A stretch of 64,000 bases of DNA from Actinotalea solisilvae. GTDB taxonomy: Bacteria > Actinomycetota > Actinomycetes > Actinomycetales > Cellulomonadaceae. The DNA is taken from positions 62,001 through 126,000 of the forward strand of contig NZ_JADDKQ010000001.1 of the NCBI RefSeq assembly GCF_016464425.1, written 5' to 3'. The translations under genes were made by a program, and so were the position numbers. Below the pieces are notes generated by a model that saw only the letters and a list, made by a program, of their open reading frames with translations, was not told the DNA's origin and ran no database searches. Each line of letters opens with the position of its first letter. Positions within the stretch are counted from its first letter, which is position 1. Positions 8,389 to 16,628 of this stretch are shown here, in pieces.

Positions 8389-9855
8389 ATGACGGCGACG
8401 CGACCCTCCACCGTGGCGGCCCGCCCGAGCGACCGCGGGGCACCGCCCCACCACGTCGTCGTCGTGGGCTCGGGCTTCGGCGGCCTGTTCGCGACCAAGG
8501 CCCTGGCGCACGACGACGTCCGCGTGACGGTCGTCGCGAGCACCGGGCACCACCTCTTCCAGCCGCTCCTGTACCAGGTGGCCACGGGCGTGCTCTCCGA
8601 GGGCGAGGTGGCCCCGGCCACGCGCGAGGTGCTGCGCCGCCAGCGCAACGCGCGCGTCCTGCTCGGGACCGTGACGGACGTGGACCTCGCGACGCGGACC
8701 GTCACCGCGGTCCACCCCGCGGGAGAGCACCACGTCACGTACGACTCGCTCGTCGTCGCGGCCGGGGCGGGCCAGTCGTACTTCGGGCGCGACGAGTTCG
8801 CGCGCTACGCGCCCGGCATGAAGAGCATCGACGACGCGCTCGAGCTCCGGGGGCGGATCTTCGGCGCGTTCGAGCTCGCGGAGCTGGCCCAGGACCCGGA
8901 CGAGCGCGCGGCGCTGCTGACGTTCGTCGTCGTGGGCGCGGGTCCGACGGGCGTCGAGATGGCCGGCCAGATCGCCGAGCTCGCGCACCGCTCGCTGCGC
9001 GACGACTTCCGCAGCATCGACCCGCGCACCGCGCGGATCGTCCTGCTCGACGCGGCGCCGACGCTCCTCGGTGCCTTCAGCGACAAGCTCTCGAGCGCCG
9101 CCATGGGCCAGCTCGAGCGCCTGGGCATCGAGGTCCAGCTCGGCAGCAAGGTCGTGGGGGTCGACGCGGACGGCGTGGACCTCGAGGACGCGCAGGGCCG
9201 ACGCAGCCGCATCGCGAGCCGCACCAAGGTCTGGGCGGCGGGCGTCGCGGCGTCGCCGCTCGGCCGGCGCCTCGCCGAGCAGGCGGGCGCGTCCGTCGAC
9301 CGTGCCGGGCGTGTCGAGGTGCTCCCCGACTGCACGCTCCCGGGCCATCCCGAGGTCTTCGTGGTCGGCGACATGATGGCGCTCGACCGCCTGCCCGGCG
9401 TCGCCCAGGTCGCCATGCAGAGCGGCCGGCACGCGGCGGACCAGATCCGACGTCGCCTGCGGGGTGACACCACGGGCCAGCCGTTCCGGTTCCACGACAA
9501 GGGCAGCATGGCGACCGTCTCGCGGTTCCACGCGGTCGCGGCGATCGGCCGGCTCGAGGTCTCCGGGTTCGTCGCGTGGGTCCTGTGGCTCGGGGTGCAC
9601 CTGCTCTACCTCGTCGGCTTCAAGAACCGCGTGACGACCTTCCTGCACTGGCTCGTGAGCTTCGTCGGCAGCGGGCGCTCGGAGCGGACCGCGACGCTGC
9701 AGCAGGTCCGTGCGCGCACGGCGCTGCTCGACGCCGAGGCGCGGGCGGCCACGGAGGCCGACCCGCCCGAGCAGGGGCCGGGGACGGCACCGGACCCCGA
9801 CCCGGGAACCGCCAGCACCAGCACCAGCACCGGAGATCGCAGCAGGGAGGCCTGA
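8389..9855 (+). CDS. ndh: Type II NADH:quinone dehydrogenase family flavoprotein
   Basis: Non-proton-pumping NADH oxidation that feeds electrons to menaquinone at the inner face of the membrane. 488 residues. The FAD-binding GSGFGG is at 27-32, the NAD-binding GAGPTGVE near 183, and the FAD-closing VFVVGDMM block near 324. The C-terminal amphipathic/hydrophobic segment about 391-420 (FVAWVLWLGVHLLYLVGF) is the membrane anchor of NDH-2. The last 50 residues are a disordered acidic tail. It ends three bases before the ChaB gene, so the two are probably cotranscribed. Confidence 0.9.
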   Translation: MTATRPSTVAARPSDRGAPPHHVVVVGSGFGGLFATKALAHDDVRVTVVASTGHHLFQPLLYQVATGVLSEGEVAPATREVLRRQRNARVLLGTVTDVDLATRTVTAVHPAGEHHVTYDSLVVAAGAGQSYFGRDEFARYAPGMKSIDDALELRGRIFGAFELAELAQDPDERAALLTFVVVGAGPTGVEMAGQIAELAHRSLRDDFRSIDPRTARIVLLDAAPTLLGAFSDKLSSAAMGQLERLGIEVQLGSKVVGVDADGVDLEDAQGRRSRIASRTKVWAAGVAASPLGRRLAEQAGASVDRAGRVEVLPDCTLPGHPEVFVVGDMMALDRLPGVAQVAMQSGRHAADQIRRRLRGDTTGQPFRFHDKGSMATVSRFHAVAAIGRLEVSGFVAWVLWLGVHLLYLVGFKNRVTTFLHWLVSFVGSGRSERTATLQQVRARTALLDAEARAATEADPPEQGPGTAPDPDPGTASTSTSTGDRSREA

Positions 9856-9857
9856 CC

Positions 9858-10274
9858 ATGCCGAAGACCACGCGGAAGGGCACCGCCAAGCAGAGCGAGC
9901 TGCCCGCCACGCTGCGGCGCTCGCCCGCGAAGGCTCAGCGCACGTTCGCCAAGGCCCACGACGCGGCCGCCGAGGAGTACGACGACGCCGAGCGGGCGCA
10001 CCGCGTCGCGTACGCGGCGCTCAAGCACTCCTACGAGAAGGTGGGCGACCACTGGGAGGCGAAGGACGAGAAGGGGCCGTCGGACACCCGGGCCGCCGGC
10101 GGGCGCGGTACGGACGCACCGACGGCAGGCGGGGTGGACGCGAACGCCTCCAAGAAGCATCTCTACGACCTCGCGCGGCGCCTCGACGTGCGCGGCCGGT
10201 CGACCATGTCCAAGGAGGAGCTCGTCGACGCGCTCCAGAAGGAGAACGCGCGCCGGACGCGCCGCGCCGGCTGA
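9858..10274 (+). CDS. ChaB family protein with C-terminal Rho/SAP-like helix pair
   Basis: 138 residues. The first 75 match the ChaB family (SELPATLRRSPAKAQRTFAKAHDAA, then a VAYAALKHSYEKVGDHW block). After a Gly-rich linker, KKHLYDLARRLDVRGRSTMSKEELVDAL resembles the small Rho N-terminal/SAP nucleic-acid-binding fold. ChaB proteins were named for a link to cation transport, but their role is not established. The AGGGAGG ribosome site overlaps the end of ndh, indicating coupling. Confidence 0.85.
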   Translation: MPKTTRKGTAKQSELPATLRRSPAKAQRTFAKAHDAAAEEYDDAERAHRVAYAALKHSYEKVGDHWEAKDEKGPSDTRAAGGRGTDAPTAGGVDANASKKHLYDLARRLDVRGRSTMSKEELVDALQKENARRTRRAG

Positions 10275-10407
10275 GGCCCCGGGCCCGACGCGGGCCACGG
10301 CGTCCGGCGGGCCACGCCGCCCCCCGGGCCACGCGGACGCCTCGCGCACGGCATCATGGCCGCGCGGGCGTCCGGTCGGACGCTGCGCGGACGACGGGAG
10401 CGGTGCG

Positions 10408-11424
10408 ATGGTCGTGGTGGACAACGCGGTCTACGTCGAGGGACGCCGGCACGCCGAGCCGGCGGGCCTCGAGCAGACGTACGACACGCTGCGCTCGACC
10501 GGCGGGATGGCCTGGATCGGGCTCTACCGGCCCGACCACGACGAGATCGCCTCGGTCGCCGCCGAGTTCGACATCCACGCGCTCGCGGTCGAGGACACGG
10601 TCAAGGCCCACCAGCGCCCCAAGATCGAGCGCTACGGCGACGTCCTCTTCACGGTGCTGCGGCCCGCGCGCTACGTCGACGACGACGAGCGCGTCGAGTT
10701 CGGCGAGCTGCACGTCTTCTGCGGCCCGTCCGTCGTCGTCACGGTCCGGCACGCCGAGTCCCCCGACCTCGCCCGCGTCCGACGCCGCATGGAGGCCACG
10801 CCCGAGCTGCTCCGGCTGGGGCCGGAGGCGGTGCTCTACGCGATCCTCGACGAGGTCGTCGACGAGTACGGGCCCGTGGTCGCCGGCCTCGAGAACGACA
10901 TCGACGAGATCGAGGACCAGCTCTTCGCCGGCGACACGGCCGTCTCGCGCCGCATCTACCAGCTGCTGCGCGAGGTCATGGGCTTCCAGAAGGCCACGCA
11001 CCCGCTCCTCGGGATCCTCGGCGCCCTCGAGGCCGGCGCGGACGAGTACGGGGTCGACGAGGAGCTGCGCCGGCACCTGCGCGACGTCCAGGACCACGTC
11101 GTCCGGGTGGTCGAGCGCGCCGACGGCTTCCGCGCGCTCCTGCAGAACGCCCTGTCCATGAACGCGACCATCGTCACCGAGCGGCAGAACGAGGAGGTCC
11201 GCGCGATGACGGAGGCGAGCCTCGTGCAGAACGAGGAGGTCAAGAAGATCTCCGCGTGGGCCGCGATCCTCTTCGCGCCCACGCTCGTGGGGACGGTCTA
11301 CGGAATGAACTTCACGCACATGCCCGAGCTCGACTGGACGTGGGGCTACCCCGCGGCGGTGGGCCTCATGGCGCTCGGCTCGGTGGTCCTCTACGCCGTC
11401 TTCCGGTCGCGCCGCTGGCTCTGA
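10408..11424 (+). CDS. corA: CorA family magnesium/cobalt transport protein
   Basis: Pentameric channel for Mg2+ (and Co2+). 338 residues, standard length. A large cytoplasmic helical domain ends in two C-terminal membrane helices, with the selectivity motif YGMN (first helix end, before FTHMPELDW). The second helix (AVGLMALGSVVLYAVF) is followed by the basic tail RSRRWL. A GGGAG ribosome site precedes the ATG. No Mg-sensing leader is apparent in the short upstream gap. Confidence 0.93.
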   Translation: MVVVDNAVYVEGRRHAEPAGLEQTYDTLRSTGGMAWIGLYRPDHDEIASVAAEFDIHALAVEDTVKAHQRPKIERYGDVLFTVLRPARYVDDDERVEFGELHVFCGPSVVVTVRHAESPDLARVRRRMEATPELLRLGPEAVLYAILDEVVDEYGPVVAGLENDIDEIEDQLFAGDTAVSRRIYQLLREVMGFQKATHPLLGILGALEAGADEYGVDEELRRHLRDVQDHVVRVVERADGFRALLQNALSMNATIVTERQNEEVRAMTEASLVQNEEVKKISAWAAILFAPTLVGTVYGMNFTHMPELDWTWGYPAAVGLMALGSVVLYAVFRSRRWL

Positions 11425-11758
11425 CGGGTCCCACCGCGGCGCACGCGCCACGGGTCCGTCATCGTTCCGAGTCCGGGCCGTTATCGAACCGTGACCAATC
11501 CGCGACGCGGTTGACGCGTCCCGCTGCCCAACCCGTGACGCGATCGGTGTGGGGATTGTGTGAACACCTGCGCCCGAAGTCGTCGGACGACCCGCGCGCG
11601 TGTGCCAATGGATGTCGGCCCCGCGCGGTTCGCGCCGGGGCCGCCCCCCTGCGGTCCACCGACCGGGCCGCGTCCACGGAGCCACGCTCCGACGGGCGCG
11701 GTCGTAGCCGAGCGCGCCTGCCACGAGCAGGCCACCGACGAACGAGGACCATCGAGCG
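11425..11758. other. Gene-free leader of the second VanY-type gene
   Basis: 334 bases without a plausible gene. The first 150 bases are noticeably less GC-rich than the surroundings and contain a TTGACG hexamer near 11511 and a GGTGT/ACACC dyad. I looked for the ydaO-type blocks seen before 4955 and did not find them. A long 5' leader or a distant promoter is likely. Confidence 0.45.
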
Positions 11759-13510
11759 TTGCAGCCCCTCCCCCAGCAGCCGGCCACGCGGTCCGCGTCC
11801 CCGACCCCTGGGAGCATGGAGCTCTCGCCCGTCCCCGGGACGACGTCCGGCGTGACGCGCCGCGAGCTGCGCCTCGCCGCCGCGGCCGCCGCCGCCCTCG
11901 AGGCCGCGGACGACGTGCCGAGCCCGACCTCCGCCCGAGGCGCCGCCGGCGCACCCCTCACGCGGCGGGCGCTCCGCGCCGCCGAGGCCGCACGCGCGGC
12001 CGCCGCCCAGGCGCCCGAGGCCGCCCCGTCCCCCGAGCCCGTCGAGCCCGTCGGGCAGGCGGAGAGCGCCCCGGCTGAGCCGCCCGCGGTGGCACCGGTC
12101 GCGCACGCGGCGTCGCCCACGCTCGTCGGGCGCCTGACGCCGGCCGCCCCCGCGTCGGTGACCCGGACGCCGACCGACGCGACCGTGGCCCCCGCCGTCT
12201 TCACGTCGCGGCCGGCCGGCGTCGACAGCGCTGGCCGATCGCTCTCGACCCTGTCGCCCTCGACCCTGTCGCTCTCCACCCCGGTGACCCGGCGCGAGCT
12301 GCGGCTCAAGCAGCAGGCCGCGTGCCCGCCGCCCTTCCCGCTCCTCGACCCGGCGACCGCGCCGGCCGTGGCGGCCGCGCCGCGCACCCCGGGGACGAGG
12401 GCCGCCAAGTCGGCGACGGCCCTCGCGCTCTCGGGCGCGCTCCTCGTCAGCGGCTTCGCCCTGCAGGACGGCGCGTCGGCCACCGCGACGCCGTCGGCCG
12501 CCGCCCTCGCGGCGCAGCAGCAACGCCTGCACACCGCTCGCGTCCACGGCGCGGAGACCGCCCGGCTGACGACCCAGGCCGAGGCCTACGCCGCGACGCA
12601 GCGCACCCGCGCGCTCGAGGTCGCCGCCTCCGCCGTGACGCTGGCCGACGCGGCCGTCCAGTCCGCGACGCCCCTGGTCCAGGCCGACGCCGTCGCGCCG
12701 CTCGACGAGAAGGTCGCCGAGCTCGAGGCGATGATGGGCGCCGCCGAGGAGGCCGCGCCCGCGGCCGCCCCCGCGCCGAGCCCGGAGGACACGCTGCGGG
12801 AGGCCGCCGTCGAGCGCGCGAGCCGCTCCGGCGGCAGCAGGGCGGCGCTCCCCGTAGAGGCCACCGCCGCCGGCGAGGGCGTCGCCGCCCCGCTCGCACC
12901 CGTCGCGCCGGTGACCGACCTCGAGGCGACGCAGGAGATGTTCGCCATCGCGGAGCAGGTCGCCGCGCTCACGGCCCAGGTCCAGGCGGCGACCCAGGCC
13001 CGCCTCGCCGAGGAGGCGGCCCGCGCCGCCGCGGAGGCCGCCGCGGCCGCCATCGCGGAGCGCGTCGCGATCGCCACGGCCGCGCCCAACGGCGAGATCC
13101 CGACCAGCGCGCTGTGCGCCCCCGCGTTCGCGCCCGACGAGCTGCTGCGGTGCGACGCCGCGGCCGCGCTCGAGCAGCTCAACTCCGTCTACCGCGCCGA
13201 GTTCGGCCGCGACCTCTCGGTCGTCAGCTCCTACCGCAGCTACGGGATGCAGGTCGCGACGCGCCGCAGCCGTGGCGGCCTCGCCGCGACGCCCGGCACG
13301 TCGAACCACGGGCGCGCCGTGGCGGTCGACTTCGGCGACTTCGGCCGGCTGGGCTCGTTCCGCGACCCCGACTACCTGTGGATGAAGGAGCACGGCGCGG
13401 ACTTCGGCTGGTACCACCCCGAGCTCATGGAGCCGGGCGGCGGCGGCCCCCAGGAGCCGTGGCACTGGGAGTACGGCACCGACACGGGCTGGGACGGCCC
13501 CGGGCTCTGA
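11759..13510 (+). CDS. Membrane-anchored VanY-type carboxypeptidase family protein, three TRREL motifs
   Basis: 583 residues, paralogue of the protein at 4955. A long cytoplasmic N-terminal part holds three copies of a (V/L)TRR(E/A)LR motif at 32-38, 67-73 and 176-182. One membrane segment follows near 218-238, then an Ala-rich coiled/disordered spacer and the peptidase domain in the last ~130 residues. Metal-site residues are H517, D524 and H569 (SNHGRAVAVD, EPWHWEY). I chose the TTG start because both paralogues then begin MQP after an ACGAG-type ribosome site; an ATG at 11816 is the alternative, with an SD too close to it. Likely acts on peptidoglycan. Confidence 0.82.
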   Translation: MQPLPQQPATRSASPTPGSMELSPVPGTTSGVTRRELRLAAAAAAALEAADDVPSPTSARGAAGAPLTRRALRAAEAARAAAAQAPEAAPSPEPVEPVGQAESAPAEPPAVAPVAHAASPTLVGRLTPAAPASVTRTPTDATVAPAVFTSRPAGVDSAGRSLSTLSPSTLSLSTPVTRRELRLKQQAACPPPFPLLDPATAPAVAAAPRTPGTRAAKSATALALSGALLVSGFALQDGASATATPSAAALAAQQQRLHTARVHGAETARLTTQAEAYAATQRTRALEVAASAVTLADAAVQSATPLVQADAVAPLDEKVAELEAMMGAAEEAAPAAAPAPSPEDTLREAAVERASRSGGSRAALPVEATAAGEGVAAPLAPVAPVTDLEATQEMFAIAEQVAALTAQVQAATQARLAEEAARAAAEAAAAAIAERVAIATAAPNGEIPTSALCAPAFAPDELLRCDAAAALEQLNSVYRAEFGRDLSVVSSYRSYGMQVATRRSRGGLAATPGTSNHGRAVAVDFGDFGRLGSFRDPDYLWMKEHGADFGWYHPELMEPGGGGPQEPWHWEYGTDTGWDGPGL

Positions 13511-13614
13511 CCCGGCAGGAGCGACCGCCCGCCGCAGCTCCGTCGTCCGACCGGCGGGGCGGATCTCACCCGGCAGGTCGGCGGCGCGCGGCGACGGTCG
13601 GCGTGCCCGCGCGG

Positions 13615-13636
13615 TAGCATTCGAACAGACGTTCGA
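13615..13636 (+). promoter_or_regulatory. LexA (SOS) box with overlapping -10
   Basis: TCGAAC-agac-GTTCGA at 13621-13636 is a perfect match to the actinobacterial LexA consensus TCGAAC-N4-GTTCGA. It directly follows a TAGCAT -10-like hexamer (13615-13620), so LexA bound here would block the promoter of the small gene starting at 13655. Confidence 0.85.
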
Positions 13637-13654
13637 TGCTGGGAGGCGAGGCCC

Positions 13655-13942
13655 GTGGTGGGTGGGGACGGGCGCGTCGTCGCCAACCGGGACCAGCCCG
13701 AGAGCGTGCCGACCCGCCCCATGGGTGAGGTGCCCGTCATCGTGCGCGTCCAGTGGGCGGACGGGACCGAGGAGTGGCGACCCGCGCGCGCCAACCGGTG
13801 GACGCGGTCGCACGTCTTCGTGTGCTGGCGCGACGACCCGGGCGACCCGACGACCGAGCGCTACGAGTGGCTGCGCGCGGGCGACGTGATGCGCTCGGTG
13901 AGCTGGCTCGTCCCGCCGCACCGCACCGCGGCGCGCGGCTGA
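13655..13942 (+). CDS. Small SOS-controlled hypothetical protein
   Basis: 95 residues, soluble, tryptophan-rich (VQWADGTEEWRPARANRW, VFVCWRDD, YEWLRAGDVMRSVSWL). I do not recognise a named family. A GGGAGG ribosome site lies 8 bases before the first of two adjacent GTG codons. The perfect LexA box 19 bases upstream implies induction by DNA damage. A role in the damage response is inferred from regulation alone. Confidence 0.75.
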   Translation: MVGGDGRVVANRDQPESVPTRPMGEVPVIVRVQWADGTEEWRPARANRWTRSHVFVCWRDDPGDPTTERYEWLRAGDVMRSVSWLVPPHRTAARG

Positions 13943-14035
13943 GGCGGGGCCGCCGCACGCCGCGTCCGCGCTCGACCCCGCGCGTGCTGCGGCATGCTGG
14001 GGGCCGGTCCCAGCCGGCCGCGCGAGGAGGACGCC

Positions 14036-15157
14036 GTGGAGCTCGTCGAGGTCGCCCGTGCGCTGCACGCGCTGCCGCCCGAGGAGTTCACGGCCGCGCG
14101 CACGGCCCGCAGCCGCGAGGCCCGTGCCGCCGGGGACCGCGACCTCGCGGCGCAGGTCGCGGCGCTCCGACGGCCCTCGGCCGCGGCGTGGACGGTCAAC
14201 CGCCTCGTCCGCACCGACCCGGCCCGGGTGCGCGCGCTCCTGGACCTCGGGCGCCGCATGGCCCGCGCCCAGGAGGACCTCGCGGGTGCCGACCTGCGGG
14301 CGCTCGGGCGTGAGCAGCACCGTGTGCTCGGCGAGGCCCGGGAGGCGGTCGTCGCCGACGCCGCCGCATCCGGGCGCGCGGTCAGCGAGGCCGTGCTCGG
14401 TCAGGTGGAGCAGACCCTCCGCGCCGCGATGGCCGACGAGGGCGCCGCGGCCGCGGTCGGCTCCGCACTCCTGGTGACGGACCTCGCGAGCACGGGCTTC
14501 GAGCCGGTCGACCTCGACGGCGCCGTCGCCGTGCCCGACGCGACGTCGCTGCTCGAGGACGGCGACCTCGCGGCCGCGCCCACGACGGAGGCGGCCGCCG
14601 CCGCGCCGGACGACGACGTCGTCACGCTCCGCGGCACCCGCCGCGACGCGCGCGGGCGCGCTCCTGCTCCTCGCGCGGAGCCGACGGCGACGGAGGAGCC
14701 GCCGCCCGCGGGCGACCTCGTCACGCTGCGCGGCGCGCGCCGGCGGACGGCCACCTCGCGCGCCCGGACCGCCGACGCCCCGGAGCCACGTGAGGACGCC
14801 ACCGTCCCGCGACGCACGACGGCTGCGCGGACGCAGGCCGACGAGGAGGAGCGTCGCGAGCGGGCACGCCGGGAGGAGGCCGAGGCGGCGCTCGAGGCGG
14901 CCACGCACGCCGCGGACCGCGCCCAGGCCGCGCTCGGGTCGGCGTCCGAGACGGCACGCGGCGCCGCGGAGCGCGAGGCCGCGCTCGCCGCCGAGGTCGA
15001 CGAGGTCGCCGCACGCCTCGCCGACCTCCACCGCGACCACGCGGCGGCGCGCGTCGCCCACCGCCGTGCCGAGGCCGCGCGGCGCGCTGCGGCCCGTGAC
15101 GCGACGACCGCGGCCGAACGGGTGTCCGCGGCCCGGGAGCGGCTCGAGCGCTCCTGA
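14036..15157 (+). CDS. Coiled-coil hypothetical protein
   Basis: 373 residues, no signal peptide or membrane segment. The first ~165 residues form an ordered helical domain (FTAARTARSREARAAGDRDL, then AWTVNRLVRTDPARVRALLDLG). The middle is disordered, with VVTLRGTRR/LVTLRGARR repeats. Residues ~265-373 are a long Ala/Glu/Arg coiled coil. The GTG start is set by an AGGAGG site five bases upstream. Similar actinobacterial proteins exist as hypothetical proteins; the function is unknown. Confidence 0.72.
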   Translation: MELVEVARALHALPPEEFTAARTARSREARAAGDRDLAAQVAALRRPSAAAWTVNRLVRTDPARVRALLDLGRRMARAQEDLAGADLRALGREQHRVLGEAREAVVADAAASGRAVSEAVLGQVEQTLRAAMADEGAAAAVGSALLVTDLASTGFEPVDLDGAVAVPDATSLLEDGDLAAAPTTEAAAAAPDDDVVTLRGTRRDARGRAPAPRAEPTATEEPPPAGDLVTLRGARRRTATSRARTADAPEPREDATVPRRTTAARTQADEEERRERARREEAEAALEAATHAADRAQAALGSASETARGAAEREAALAAEVDEVAARLADLHRDHAAARVAHRRAEAARRAAARDATTAAERVSAARERLERS

Positions 15158-15212
15158 CCGCGCCGAGCCGGCTGCCACGGCGGCCGCCGTCACAATCCCC
15201 CGGACGGACCGT

Positions 15213-15238
15213 TCAGGCCCGGCCACGGCCTGCCGATG
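15213..15238 (+). promoter_or_regulatory. Weak sigma-28 (FliA/WhiG)-like promoter
   Basis: TCAG, 15 bases, then GCCGATG. The spacing equals that of the FliA pattern (TAAA/TCAA-N15-GCCGATAA), and the element lies just ahead of the EAL gene. It differs from consensus in the last base of the -35 and in the end of the -10, so it is weaker than the match at 57819. Confidence 0.35.
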
Positions 15239-15251
15239 GGCTGGTGTGACC

Positions 15252-16529
15252 ATGCTCGCCCCCCGTCCCGTCGACACGCGGGCGTCCGAGCTCGTGGCCC
15301 TCCTCGACGCCCGCGCCCTGCGGTGCGTCTACCAGCCGCTCGTCGACCTCGGCTCGGGCCGTGCCCTCGGCCACGAGGCGCTCCTGCGCGGCCCACGGGG
15401 CAGCGCGCTCGAGTCGCCCCTCGCGCTCCTCGACGCGGCGCGCGGGGCGGGTCTGCTCGGCGAGCTCGAGCAGGCGTCGCTGCGCCACTCGCTGCACGAC
15501 GCCGGCGCGCGCGCGGGCGGTCGGCCCACGACGCTCTTCGTCAACGTCGAGCCGAGCACCCTCACCGAGCGCCTCGACGTCGTGCTCGCCGCGGTCGCCG
15601 ACCGGCCCTCGCACGTGCAGGTCGTCGTCGAGATCACCGAGCGCGCGCTCGCCGCCGACCCCGCGGGCATCCTCGCCGCGGCCGACCAGCTGCGCCGAGC
15701 GGGCTGCGCGCTCGCGCTCGACGACGTGGGCGTGGAGCCCGCGTCCCTCGCCTTCGTCCCCCTGCTGCGTCCCGAGGTCGTCAAGCTCGACCTCGGCCTG
15801 CTCCGCACGCTCGACGACCCGATGACCATCACGGTCGCGGGTGCCGTGCGCGCCTACGCCGAGGCGTCGGGAGCCGAGGTGGTCGCCGAGGGCATCGAGG
15901 CGGAGGACGACCTCACGCGCGCGCTCGTGCTCGGGGCGACCCTCGGCCAGGGCTGGCTCTGGGGCCGCCCGGACGAGACCCTCGCGCCGACGCGCACCGC
16001 GCCCGACCGCTTCGCCGCCCACCCCGGCCAGGACGCGCCCGCCGCGACGCCCTTCGACGTCGTCGCCGGGAGCGGGCGGCTGAGCCGCGTCCCCAAGCGG
16101 CTCCTGCTCCCGCTCTCCCAGACCCTCGAGCTGACGGCGCTCCAGTCGCGCGTCCCGCCGATGCTCCTCTCGTGCTTCCAGGAGGCGCGCCACCTCACGC
16201 CCGCCACCGGCCGCCGGTACACCGCGCTCGCGGCCCAGCTGCCCTTCGTCGGCGTGCTCGGTGTCGGCATGGCGTCGGAGCCGGTGCCCGCGGTCCGTGG
16301 GACGGCGCTCGACGCCGCCGACCCGCTCGCGCTCGAGTGGACCGTCGTGGTGCTGGGTGCGCACGAGAGCGTCGCGCTCGTCGCGCGCGGCGTCGTGCCG
16401 GCGCGCACCGACGTGCCCCGCCCCCGGCACACCGACGGCGAGCGCGAGTTCGACTTCCTCGTGACCCACGACCGCGACCGCGTCACGGCGATCGCCCACG
16501 CGCTGCTCGCGCGGATCACGCCGCGCTGA
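15252..16529 (+). CDS. EAL-domain c-di-GMP phosphodiesterase with DICT sensory domain
   Basis: 425 residues, cytoplasmic. The EAL domain (about 10-245) keeps the catalytic set: E42 in EALLR, N in FVNVEPSTL, EITE, LDDVG, VKLD, AEGIE and the Q of LGQGWLWG. It therefore probably hydrolyses c-di-GMP, although the usual DDFG loop reads DDVG. The C-terminal part (SRVPKRLLLPLSQTLELTAL onward) matches the DICT domain found with c-di-GMP and two-component proteins. The start could also be the GTG at 15246. No GGDEF domain is present. A sigma-28-like promoter precedes it. Confidence 0.85.
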   Translation: MLAPRPVDTRASELVALLDARALRCVYQPLVDLGSGRALGHEALLRGPRGSALESPLALLDAARGAGLLGELEQASLRHSLHDAGARAGGRPTTLFVNVEPSTLTERLDVVLAAVADRPSHVQVVVEITERALAADPAGILAAADQLRRAGCALALDDVGVEPASLAFVPLLRPEVVKLDLGLLRTLDDPMTITVAGAVRAYAEASGAEVVAEGIEAEDDLTRALVLGATLGQGWLWGRPDETLAPTRTAPDRFAAHPGQDAPAATPFDVVAGSGRLSRVPKRLLLPLSQTLELTALQSRVPPMLLSCFQEARHLTPATGRRYTALAAQLPFVGVLGVGMASEPVPAVRGTALDAADPLALEWTVVVLGAHESVALVARGVVPARTDVPRPRHTDGEREFDFLVTHDRDRVTAIAHALLARITPR

Positions 16530-16628
16530 GACCGGGTCCCACCGCGCGCCGTCGTCGTGCGGGAGGATGGACGGGACCGCCCTGCCCACGCCCCGGCCCG
16601 TCGTGCCGGCCGCAGCCGAGGAGCGCAC

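Noticed and set aside
5105..8443. Very long minus-strand open frame opposite the peptidase and DUF885 genes
   Set aside because: It is the GC-skewed shadow of real plus-strand genes. Its translation is Arg/Gly/Ala-rich without any domain, while the plus-strand frames carry clear motifs.
11425..11758. ydaO-type riboswitch before the second VanY-type gene
   Set aside because: The terminal CCGACAG-CCTCGT block and the GGGTGAATC block present before 4955 are both missing here.
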